In this document: piece by piece, positions 23,117 to 33,116 of the stretch
How the letters are laid out: every line of letters starts with the position of its first letter
Numbering within the stretch: the stretch's first letter is position 1
Assembly: GCA_022605405.1 (NCBI GenBank)
Contig: JABYQQ010000016.1
Span: 1,054,001-1,118,000, forward strand
Length of the DNA: 64,000 nucleotides
Direction of reading: 5' to 3'
Source of the DNA: Earliella scabrosa
Lineage: Eukaryota; Basidiomycota; Agaricomycetes; Polyporales; Polyporaceae
Made by a program: the position numbers and the translations under genes
Notes under the pieces: model-generated
The model's database searches: none
Seen by the model: the letters and a program-made list of their open reading frames with translations, nothing else
What the model was told of the DNA's origin: nothing

Positions 23117-25260
23117 ATGGTCCATGTCAGACTCAACGACCGCGAGGCGAATCCAAACCCGCACATCAACTTCATAACCCCGCTGAAGATGGCGGATTCT
23201 GCGGCTGAAGAGGAGGCGCGGCAGCTGCTCCGCGCGTTGGCAGCGCAAGTGAGGCCGATCATGAAAGCAGAGGGGTTTGTGGTGAACAGCTTTGAGGAGG
23301 TGAGCTCTTTTGTCGATATTGGTACGCAAAGGGACAGGGTAAGGGAACGTATGTATGTGCAGTACGAGCACAACCAGGTATTCGCCGGGCGCAATTGGAA
23401 CAACGGCGAGGTCGTCGGTGAGAACACCTACCGTGCCAACTCCACCCTCACAGCCTAACGCTGGATATGCCCATACAGAGCTCGTTCTTCGCGGCGCTGG
23501 CGGCGGCTTTCTGCCAACATCCTGGTTACTCAGCACGCTGTGCCATGAGGTGGGTATGACCTAGCAGAACCATGCGGACACTATAGACTCCGGTACTTAT
23601 CTCCACTACGTCTCAGTTGGCGCACATCAAGGTGAGAATACGTTCGCAAGCTATTGGAGGGTGCAGTCTTGGTTCAGTCGGCCGGCCAGTAGCATATGAA
23701 CCATGGTCCCGCCTTCCAGGCACTGTGGGCCAAACTCCGTGACGACGTTAGGGAACTTCAAGGCAAAGGCTACTACGGAGATGGTTGGATAAACCACGTA
23801 CTCATGTATCCTCATATGTCCTGACTCATTTCTCACACAGGATATTGGTCCTCAGGCCATCGCCTGATGGATTCTGCGAGGATGGGAGGTCAAGGACTCG
23901 ACGCGGGAGACCTACCCGAGTACATGGTGAGTGTCAGTCTCACTCGTGGCAGTAACCGGTTCTGAAGATTGCTGTGTCAGTGTGGTGGTGCACAGTCTCG
24001 CCAACGGCCGACCGCCCTGAGACGACGGAGAAGGCAGGTTGGACCTTCAAATCACACGGGAGCACAAACTGCGAAGAAGCGCAAGGCTGGTTCTCGGGTC
24101 ACTGCAAAGAATCTATTCACAGGGTCAGGAAGAGCCCTGAACGAAGATGCGGAAGGCGAGGAGCAGAAGAAGGCTGGAACAGGCTTCCGGAAGAAAGCAG
24201 GCAGGTACGAGCAGGCGATGACATTCATTTCCACTCGGATAGTCATATTGCGCAGTAAGCGTGCTAGAGAAGAACGTGCAATGGCTGCAGAGAGGCGGCT
24301 TCTTGCACTTCAAGGTCAGGACACATCCCCCATGTAATATGCGTATATCCTTGTGCTCATCTAGCTGCATACAGGTAGTAGCTCCACACCGGCTACCAAA
24401 GAAGAGTCCGACGATGCAGACTTGGATTACGAGGATGCTCTGGAAACAGACCAGGACCGTCGAGCCGCCATGCTAGACAGCGCTGACAAATCGGAGCTTG
24501 ACGGGCTGAAGGCCTGGCAGCGCGACTATTCGTCAGACTTCATCTTCCCTCCCCTTCCCTCCTCGTCGGCCTCTGCTGCTCCGGATATAACATCGGCGCC
24601 AGAAGGCTCCACGGGTGGAGAGCGACTACAACGGCAGGGCGCAGATTCGAGCACGATAGAGATATCCTCTGACGAGGACGACACTCCACTTGGTGGATGT
24701 GACATGCAACAACTACCCAACGGAGGTACCGCTGCTGCTTCCTCCGTGGGTCCCTCGCACCCAGGAAAGAGCAGCCAGAAAGAACAGCCGCCGACCATAT
24801 CGCATGGAAGCCGTCCCGGACTGGATGCGTGGCTTCAAGGAGTGGACCCTGGGCAAGTCCTGTCCGCGCGGCCAAAGCAGAAGCAGAAACTCTCGTATGG
24901 GGGATTGGTACAAGAGGAGGTGAAACACCGGCGGAGAGAAGCACTCGGCATGGATGGCTCCGGACGGCGTCTGGGTAGCGAAGACCAAGGGGGTCGGAGT
25001 CGTCTTCTGACGAATAGCAGGCCAACGAGGAATATGTCCGGTTCAAAGAAGGATGACAGGGTTGACAGCTCACAGTCTACTCATGTGGATGCTGCTTGGA
25101 CCTGTGGAGTGTGCACATTGTGAGTGCCCTCCGTTCTATCTTGCAGTACGGAGGGCGCTGATCTGTTGAATCTGACAGGGTGAATGAGCCGCTCCATCTG
25201 GCATGTTCAGCTTGTGCGACAGCACGAGGAGGAACGGTGTGGTCTGGGGATCCCGTGTGA
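23117..25260 (+). CDS. DNA-dependent metalloprotease Wss1 (WLM domain, RanBP2 zinc finger)
   Basis: Ten exons (23117-23299, 23363-23417, 23479-23549, 23617-23631, 23693-23783, 23841-23926, 23981-24204, 24256-24314, 24375-25119, 25179-25260) give 536 aa. The WLM domain begins NPNPHINFITPL and carries CHELAHIKHMNHGPAFQALW, the HExxHxxxH zinc site with catalytic Glu. It is followed by GYWSSGHRLMDSARMGGQGL. FTGSGRAL matches the SHP box that binds Cdc48/p97. TIEISSDEDD is a typical SUMO-interacting motif. The C-terminus ends in a RanBP2-type finger (WTCGVCTLVNEPLHLACSAC). This is the Wss1 plan: a SUMO- and Cdc48-linked protease that clears DNA-protein crosslinks. A 15-nt exon encodes LAHIK, so the active site is split across introns. 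Confidence 0.95.
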
Positions 25261-25522
25261 TTGGGTTCTGCCTGGCAATAGGGCCGTTGTGTGCGTCCAT
25301 GTTATCTCGACATGGCCACCGTATTGATAGTGCGATTGATTAATTCTGAACAATGCAATACATCTGTGCGGCCTCAAATACATGGAAACACTTGTCAAAC
25401 CTCGAGAACCCGAACGACCCGATCTACACGTGTCAAATCATACATTCCACAGGCCATCAGTAGCGCCAGCACCTGTGAAGAGCTGATCAATGCCTGCTTC
25501 CTCGAAATCGTCAGCGATCTAC

Positions 25523-26344
25523 TTACAAGATCTCGTAATGCTCGACCGCGTGTTCTCCCCCGCCAAACGGCAAGTTCGCGCCGCGCTGCAAATAGACCGA
25601 TCAGCTCACGTAGTAGTGAACCACGCTATTTGCGCTACTCACAAGGTGGACACCAGTCTTACCCGGAACCCTCACACCGTTGATGGTTCCGAGTGCATGG
25701 TAGAGCTTCTCTCCGTTCTCCTCATACCCGCCCTCGACCGGGCGGCGGCCAGCGGGGACCTGGCCGTAGGACGTCGGGACCCACTCCATGGAGTTGGGGT
25801 CAAACGGGAGGAGATCGTACCTCCCGTGGTGCTCCTGCTCACCCCCGCCATACGCCACGCGCGGCGGAGGGTTGAACGACGGCACGATCTTGCACGGATG
25901 CACCGACCGCTCGAAGAGCGCGCTCCCAATGTACACGGCAGTCTGCCCGTCGGCGTCGTACGCGGCGGGCGGGCCCGCCTGGTGGGACGGGAACGGGGTC
26001 GTGTTGCTCAGCGGCACGCGGAAGCCCGACGGCGGCGGTTGGGCTTGGCCGCCGGGGGCGGGAGAGTGGCCGCGCGAGGGAGGGTTCATAGACATCGTGG
26101 GCGGGACTGGCATGAACGGCATGCCACTGGCGCCGTGCATGAACGCGGGGGCGGGCACCGCGTGGGAAGCGGAGGGAAGTCCGTATTCGTGTGCGCTCTT
26201 CTCGTGTTTATCCTTTTTGTCTTTCTTGTCTTTCTTGTCCTTCTTGTCCTTCTTGTCCTTCTTCCACTTCTTTCCGGAGTCGTCGGACGAGGAGGACGAG
26301 GAGGAAGACGAGGAGTCTACGCTGCGGCGGCGACCGTGGCCCAT
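25523..26344 (-). CDS. DM9/DUF3421 domain protein with Lys-Asp repeat N-terminus
   Basis: Exons 26344-25643 and 25585-25523; 254 aa. Residues about 1-20 are Ser-rich. A (KKD) tandem repeat spans about residues 25-46 (KKDKKDKKDKKDKKDK), and a Pro/Met-rich linker follows. From about residue 140 comes the DM9/DUF3421 unit: AVYIGSALFERSVHPCKIVP, GRYDLLPFDPNSMEWVPTSY, GRRPVEGGYEENGEKLYHAL and INGVRVPGKTGVHLRGANLP. It ends GGGEHAVEHYEIL. Basidiomycete members are mostly uncharacterised; animal DM9 proteins include mannose-binding lectins, so sugar binding is only a guess here. No signal peptide. The repeat is visible as GTCCTTCTT units in the DNA near 26235-26262. Confidence 0.85.
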
Positions 26345-26905
26345 GCTGAATGTCCTGGTATGTGGTGGTAATGGTCAGAGATGGAATCGATGGAGGAAGT
26401 TGGCCGTGTAGTTCGTTATATCACCACAATCGAGGCAGTGCACACCGTCCTTACGTTGTTTGAGCGCGGGAGGCTGTGCAACGAGACATCGCCCTTACCA
26501 TAAACAGGTTCCTAGTATGTCCTCGGGTGTGGCGGTCATCGCTCGGACGATAGGCGAGCCCCGAGTCGCCATCGAGGATACCCCAGGACAGAATCCAGAA
26601 CAAAGATACACACCCCACCGATGGTATCAATATTCTGTCGCTCGACAGACCCACTTGCAAACAGCAAGCCCGGTACCTAACCTCGTATACGTGCACCGCC
26701 TCGCCAACTAGTGAGGCGAGGCGATGTATCTGCACACTTCTTTTCACCGCCGCTGCCATTCAGCCCTTAATTATACAGCCAACGGATAAATCCTACAATC
26801 GTATACAATACATTGCTTGCTTCTGAGCTCTTAGGATATGCATAGCCTCGACTGACCACTGCCCCCAACTTGTGCACCGGGACACCACATCGCCTCCGCC
26901 TCTCA
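26345..26905. other. Intergenic: DM9 gene upstream region and PalA 3' flank
   Basis: Nothing coding is supported. The stretch upstream of the DM9 gene lacks an obvious TATA box. Confidence 0.4.
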
Positions 26906-29900
26906 TTATCTCCTGTAGGACTTCGGTGCCGCAGGCATATCCATCGTCTGCCACTCGTCCGAGTCAGGAGGCGGCAAGTCGAGTGCAATGCCGCGCGTCC
27001 GTTGGGTACTAGGCATTGGTCGCGGCTCAGGCGCCGCGGCGTCGGTATGCTGCGCAACGGGAGGTGCTGGAGTTGCTGGAGTTGCAGCTGGAACGCTGGC
27101 TTGGGTGGGGGAACGGGCCGCTGTTGCGCTGTCGGAGATAGCGAGGCCTGCGAACGCACGAGGCAACGCGCTAAAGGAATTCGGAGAACCCGGATGCGTG
27201 TCCATACGGATGGATTGTGGCGGGGTCAGCAGGACAGCGGGTGCAGAAGCTGGGAGACTCTGGCTCGTACCTGATCTCGTTTCGCCGAAGGTTGGCCCAC
27301 TCCTTGCACGCGTCTCTGAATTGCGACAGGATGACTGCAAAGTCGTTATAGAACTGCAATGTGTGGTCAGACCGAGTGAATACGAGGCGGAGATTCGCCA
27401 GGGAAACGGGAGACGTGCCTTGAGGCCCTCCTCCAAGTTCCGCACGATCTCCTTGTACTTGTGATAAGCCAGGTCGAGGGACTGAAGGGCATGCTCGCGG
27501 GCCTTCACAACAGAATCTTCCTTCCGCGACTGTATGAACTGCGCGTGGCGCTCCTGCATGACACCCGGCGAAAACCACACCAGTAAAAGCAGTGAGTACA
27601 AGTGCCGATCAGTCAGCCCCAGGCGCCGCAGGTTTCGCAACCACCACGCGGCGCATGCCCGACTTACCCTGATCGCTTCCAGAAGCTCGCCCTGCTTTTG
27701 CGCATCGTCTTCGAGCTGCCTGCGGAATTTGTCGAACTTGGACAGCTCTTCGTCCAGGATGTCCTCGAACATCGCCGGCTGCACGTTCACCCACTGCTCC
27801 ATCGCCGAGGCCGCCTTCAATACGCGCGGCGTTATATCATCCGCTGCAGTCAGCCGGTTCACTTTGGCTACAAGCTCGGCCCTCGCGTTCATCAGGTCAT
27901 CAAGTTTTTCCAGAAGCACGCGCAAGGACCGCGCGTGGCTTCGGCTGGCGTCGACAACGCCCGAGGAGGGAGCTCCAGTTGAAGATGGTATGGAGTACTC
28001 CAAGTCGGCCTGTAGCATAATTGGGTTAGGCTAGATTGCTTCCTTGTGAAGGGAACGGGAGAAAGATTCCGACCTCGGGCCAGGTAAGCTGTGTGATGTT
28101 CTCCTCCCATTCTTCCCATTTCTGCCTGACCAGCTCGTCACTCTCCCCAGCTTGCTGGAGGATGGCGCGATAGCGCTCCGCCTTCTCGATCAGCTCGGTG
28201 TTTGCTTCGTGGGAGGGCGGCAGGTCCATCTCAGGGTGGCTCTCGCGGAATGCTTCGTCCTCATCTGCTTCTTGATCAAGAATATCCATGGCCTGCATAA
28301 TCAATGTCCTGTCAGCGCACACGTTTCGAAGTTGGCAGGCTGAGTCGTGCACATCGTACCTCGTCCAGAAGCGCCGAGTCATGCTTCCCAAGGGTCCGCA
28401 CGTCGCGAATTGACGTCTCGACACGTTCGGGGCCACTTTCGAGACGGACTTCCTCGGCCTTTTTGACGAGGCTCGGAGGCAGACCGATAGGCCGGTCAAG
28501 GGCATCCAGGGCGGCAGGCAGGTTCAGCCGTTCAAGCGTGCTGCCATGGAGACCCAGGACAGGTTGGTTAGATCGAAGCTGTCGATTCCGAAGATGACGC
28601 ACCTTGAGACTTCATCGTCTAAGCGCCTCACACGGTCTGTAACCTCGTCCGTGATCCAGTTCTGCCTCCTGTCAGCGTAGATTTCTGCGAAGGCGTACGT
28701 CAGCCTCGCAAAAATAAGAAGGAAGCAAGATAGGAGGTGATAAGCACCAATAGCAAGGCGAGCCCCCCAGCCGAGGAGTTCTCCAAATATCACGGCGTCA
28801 CTTCCAATGACGGACTTGGGGTCCTGCAGGCCAGGATCCACGATCGACTGAGCCATTACCACCGCGGGTATCGGTGGAAGAGTGGAAGCAGGTGGGACAT
28901 CCTGATGGTAAATCAGATCGTTATCGCGTTCTGCTCGGGTCATGCTCTTCTCCACGATGTCAAGGAGACTCTGAACAAGGTTTCAGTCCGACTTTGGTTT
29001 ATGGGCGGTGATTGCAGGAGCGTACCTTGACATCTTGTTGTACGGCAGGATTCACCCCACCTCGCCTTGCGGTATCGTGGCCCTTCTTCGCTAGGGTCTT
29101 GGCCTCTGCGAGGCGAGCAATCTCGTGCCCGTACCTGACACAGAGTTAGAATGCCACGGTTCGACGGTGTATATCTGCATGACGCATACCTGTGCGCCTC
29201 GAGGTCCTCTAAGCTCTTCCGATACTGGGCGGCAGCGAGGAAATGGGATGTCTTTGTTTCTAAGTGTGCTAGCCACCACTGCTGTCCAATTAGCGGCCAG
29301 TGACCCGCGGAGTGCGATCCCTCTCACCGAAGGGAAAATGTGTTTGATTGACGTGTCCTTGACGTGAGTGACAGCTGAGCCATAGAATGACGCGACCTGA
29401 GTGCAGCCAATTATTGACAGTCCGAAGATGAGCAACGGAAATCATGCCTTTGTGGCGAGCTTCGCAATGAGACCGTTCTTGTAATTATCTATCATTTATC
29501 AGGAAGTGTGACGGCAACGGGTCGTAATATCATACTGACCCATCACGGCCCTCTGCCACACGCACTCTTGCGCTTGCGCGAGCATCAAGAACTCTAAGGT
29601 ACGGATAAATGGCTCCGTCATCTCGAGCGGCCCATCGTCTGGCGCTACTGAGGCTTGGAGCTGCGGTACTGCGGTGGCGGCCAGGTGATTGAAGGTACCA
29701 GCAGCACTCTGTAGATGGATCAACGAGCATGTAATTTCACCAACAAGCAAACTCACTTGATAGAATTTGATTGCCTGCTTCAATCCCTCGGGCGTGGAGC
29801 GATCCTCGGCAGAACCTAGCTGCGAATACATCGCAGCGAGATTGAAGAGCACTCCCGCACGTTCGTACAGCAGATTTCTGTATGTGTCCGGCAATGCGGA

Positions 29901-30300
29901 GCTGTCGAACACGGGTGCATAAGGAATTTCCAGGCCGATCTGCGCGGTGGCGTCATCAGCGAACGTCAAGCGAGAACGAGGGTCAGCGAGCCGCTCACGT
30001 CAGGCGGGAGTTTCGTTAGAATGAACACAAGCTGCGCGTGATAGCTTTGTACGTGAGCTACTCTAGCAATACGGCGGAGAGCATTGGATTGGATCTATCA
30101 TACCTTATCAATGCTTTGACCCGATCATGGTGGACCACTGTGCTCATGGCGTCGGCGCGTAGCTTCTCCCAGTGCCCGATGTCCCATCTATACGCATCTG
30201 GGTGTGTGTCGGTGTAGTGTGCTAAGATGTACTCGCGCACTGCCTCGCGAAGGGGAACTACATATGTTTTTTTGAAAGGCACCGACAACTGGTTCGGCAT
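26906..30300 (-). CDS. PalA/Rim20-type BRO1 domain protein (pH-response, ESCRT-associated)
   Basis: Many exons from ATG 30300; the first three are 30300-30104, 30044-29999 and 29939-29757. The BRO1 domain begins MPNQLSVPFKKTYVVPLREA and continues YHAQLVFILTKLPPD, IGLEIPYAPVFDSSALPDTY, YERAGVLFNLAAMYSQLGSA and EFLMLAQAQECVWQRAVMD. The coiled-coil V domain follows (TLERLNLPAALDALDRPIGL, PPSLVKKAEEVRLESGPERV, RNLEEGLKFYNDFAVILSQF). The tail is Pro/Ser-rich. PalA/Rim20 binds ESCRT-III and the transcription factor PacC/Rim101, linking ambient pH sensing to proteolytic activation. Lack of a BRO1-HD/ubiquitin-protease-binding tail favours PalA over Bro1/Vps31, but this is by eye. The stop is just after the tail motif MDMPAAPKSYRR. 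Confidence 0.9.
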
Positions 30301-31499
30301 TAGACTATAGTCGCTAAAACAACGGTAGCTTGAGCTGTTGATTCGATGAGCCGTGTAGCTGGATGGGGTGGGCCAACGATTGAAGGCTGGAGTTGGTGGC
30401 ACAGAAGAAAGCCTGGAGTCCAAGCTTGAGGATCGCGCAAGCGCCACTTAGGCGCCTCGTCGCGTGGTGTCACTCCCAGGCCGTCACGCAGGTTGAACGC
30501 GGTGGCACATTGGCTCTTCTACTTTGTTTCCTGCACCGGCACACCTCTTAGAGCTTCACAACGTCGCGCCATACACAGTTGTCACGATACTGGTTCGACA
30601 ATGCCCTGCTTAATCCCAATGTTCTTCATCAAACTTCGCTCAAGTCGACACAGCCTCCCTGGAACTTGTTGCAACAATGTGGACCAGGGATGGGACTGCG
30701 ACTTGGTAGCGCAGCTTACGAGATTGGGGCTGTTCAGGCGATCTACTCTGGGAATTAGCGCCAGCGGTGAGTAATCATATCACTTGCCCCGTCCGTCCAT
30801 ACCGCAATCGTAGAGATAGCGGTTCAGTACTTCAAGTCTGACTTCATGGGTTTGGCCCATGGGGGTCCGAGCGGAGGGTGCTACCATGTTATGCAAGGGT
30901 CTGCAAGGGTGGCATGTCTGGGTGATCAGCCCGATCAGTACCCCGAGTGCCCTATGTGAACCTTCTTTGGCACTGACCGATAACTAGGCAGAGCGGGAGG
31001 ACAGGCTGATGTACTTGAATTGATCAATGCATGCGCATTGATGCCATGGTACTAACACGCAGCAGATCAATCTTCTTGAAGCTCGTGGCCGATGGCTCGA
31101 TGGACAGTATCATGGGCAGTCAAGGTTCGTGATCCGTTCGTCTCTGTAAGCACACTGTTGACACGTCCGCCGCTCCCGGCTGCACGACCGCAGGCTCATT
31201 GCCTTACTAGAACTCAGAACTTCTCATGCCGTCCGTGCTGTTCTCAGGCACAAAGTTGTGGGCGGGAGCGCTCCGCTCATAACCATTGTTGTCAGATCTC
31301 GATAAGAAGCTAACTCTGAAAATACAAAGCGAGTGTAACCCAGTGTCGAACGTCACAGGTTCGGCCGTTACAAGCGTCACCACATAACGTACGGCCCTTG
31401 GAAACTATATAGCCCCTCACATCGGTGGGCGTTCAACACCCTCATCGGTTCTCCTCCCCGCTGATCTTTCCTCGTCCCACCCCACCCACTACCCAGATT
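30301..31499. other. 1.2-kb intergenic region between divergent genes
   Basis: No supported exon on either strand. The left part is upstream of PalA/Rim20 and the right part upstream of the small orphan gene at 31.5 kb. It is longer than most spacers here and less GC-rich. I looked for tRNA box A/B patterns and terminal repeats and saw none. Confidence 0.4.
31406..31412 (+). promoter_or_regulatory. TATA-like box
   Basis: TATATAG about 90 bp upstream of the start codon of the small orphan gene at 31500, a plausible core-promoter distance. Confidence 0.4.
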
Positions 31500-32088
31500 A
31501 TGGCTCGAGGTGTATCCGCCACGGCTTCCGTCAGCCAGGTCAGCACCAGCAATGCCTCTGCAAGCCATACTGTGGAGGTGGCGAGTACCCTCGTAGTTGT
31601 TATCCACCTAAGCTCTCTGAACAAGCATATTTTGCAATCCAGGCCACAGCGAGAGACAACGTCCGCGTCCACACCGCCAACACCGCCTTAGTGGCTCCCG
31701 CAACGTTCGTGAGTACTCCACCGTTGTGATCCACATCATCGAGCCTCGATGTCTGATGCCTGCACAGCATGCGGTACGCAACGAGGCTTACGGTCGCGGG
31801 CACTGTGGGTGCGACCACTGACGGCGTATTGGTGCTGCAGGGCGACCGGGTCAGTATCCAAATTCGCACACACATCTGGATCCCAGGCAAGGTCCTCAAA
31901 GTTACATATCAAGAGGTGTGTACTGCTTCTGTCCGCTATCTCGCCGAGTCTTCTCACATCCGCCCCTCTTCTGTCAGCGCTTCCGTAGCTATGTCTACGA
32001 TATCGAGTACGTGGCCGCGGATGGCTGTCGTCACTATGGTGGCTTCTTCCCGAGGGATGTCGCCGAATACCAGGCCGCCACGGCATAG
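31500..32088 (+). CDS. Small orphan protein, possible Tudor/SH3-like barrel
   Basis: Exons 31500-31577, 31643-31704, 31768-31915 and 31978-32088 give 132 aa with consistent phases. The N-terminal half is Ser/Ala/Thr-rich (MARGVSATASVSQVSTSNAS). The second half reads GDRVSIQIRTHIWIPGKVLK, VTYQERFRSYVYDIEY, AADGCRHYGGFFPRDVAEYQ. The spacing of G-x-x-V, W-x-x-G-x-V, Y-x-x-x-Y and a final F-x-P-x-x-V is what small Tudor/SH3-like barrels show; Agaricomycetes carry orphan families of similar look. I do not recognise a named family. No signal peptide or membrane segment. A TATA-like box lies 90 bp upstream. Donors GTTCGT and GTGTGT are slightly unusual but give an open frame to a TAG stop. Confidence 0.6.
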
Positions 32089-32829
32089 TACCACCGTTGT
32101 AGCCGCCCTCGATATTCTCCGTGTACAGTAGCTGTATGCCATGGACGACGCAATCACCGCACCGCCTGCGTCGACTAGAGTGCGCGTGTACCGCCTTCCT
32201 CCCGCCATGAAACCCCGCATCGGTGCCGCGGAAGACCGCCACACTCATGACAGCGCTGGAAATCCATGTGTAATTGTTCCTGGCTGGTGAAGGCTTCCAT
32301 GCGTCTGCGGTCAGCTTATTTTGACACCCGCCGAGAACGGATCACTATTCCGACACCAATCTTCGAGGAATGTCGATGGCGTAACGACCGTCGCTCGCTC
32401 TCAGGGTCGACAGATCGCACTGTAAACCACACGTACACTCGTATACTGTTGGTGAGTTATGGAACCAAGCTTCGGTTGGGGATCCATCCGTTGGGGTGAG
32501 GGCGCCGCGGGACTCCATGCGGCGGTGTGATTGGGTTTCGGCCATTCTGGTGATTATTCGGACCCCCTGGCGACTGCTGCAGGGATAAACGAAGTCACTA
32601 TTGTCTCCGGAAGGTATGCCATGTGGATGGACTCCGAATTTGCGCTCGAAGTCCATGGTGAGTAGGGTCCCTGCTCGAGATGCGTGGCCAGTCGCGCACA
32701 CTCGGAGCGCCGGGTTCGGCCGTCGCACCCACGATTGAGCATCGGTGTGCGTGTGGAGATAGGTGAGAATGTAACTTCCCCTATCGCTCGGGCACCGAAA
32801 TTCGCCTACACCGACACACATGTAAAAGA
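32089..32829. other. Intergenic, with uncertain open frames
   Basis: An ATG at 32141 opens a frame of about 50 codons, and another frame near 32310-32499 reads FDTRRERITIPTPIFEECRW, but the two do not join in phase across the available splice sites. No gene can be supported. Confidence 0.35.
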
Positions 32830-33116
32830 CACAGGGGGCATCATCCAATGTTTCCTCCGATAATATCTTGGAAACACTGTGATGACAGAAAACAATGTTC
32901 TCGTCATTGTTCATGTTACAACATTGAAAGAACATTGAAAGAACATTGGGAGAAAGAGATAACATTCAGGAAAAATGCAGGAAACATCCATTATCCCCGA
33001 TGTTCTCAGTATGTTTCCTCCATGTTTTCCTCCGCGATACTGTATCAACAATTTTTCAGTTTACTGCAATATTATCTCGATGTTGTCTCGGGAAATATAG
33101 AAAGATGCCCCCTGTG
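32830..33116. mobile_element. 287-bp element with 13-bp perfect terminal inverted repeats (MITE-like)
   Basis: The ends are CACAGGGGGCATC (32830-32842) and its exact reverse complement GATGCCCCCTGTG (33104-33116). Similarity continues inward imperfectly for another 20-25 bases (CAATGTTTCC against TATATTTCCC; ATAATATC-like words on both sides). The interior is AT-rich, unlike the surroundings, and has a short tandem repeat of GAACATTGAAA units near 32925-32950. It has no room for a transposase. The trinucleotide AGA borders both ends and may be a 3-bp target-site duplication, as in CACTA/CMC-type elements, though the termini are CACAG rather than CACTA. It is best called a non-autonomous inverted-repeat element. 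Confidence 0.7.

Noticed and set aside
32141..32499. Possible second small gene after the orphan gene at 31.5 kb
   Set aside because: The two coding-like pieces cannot be joined in phase with the visible splice sites.
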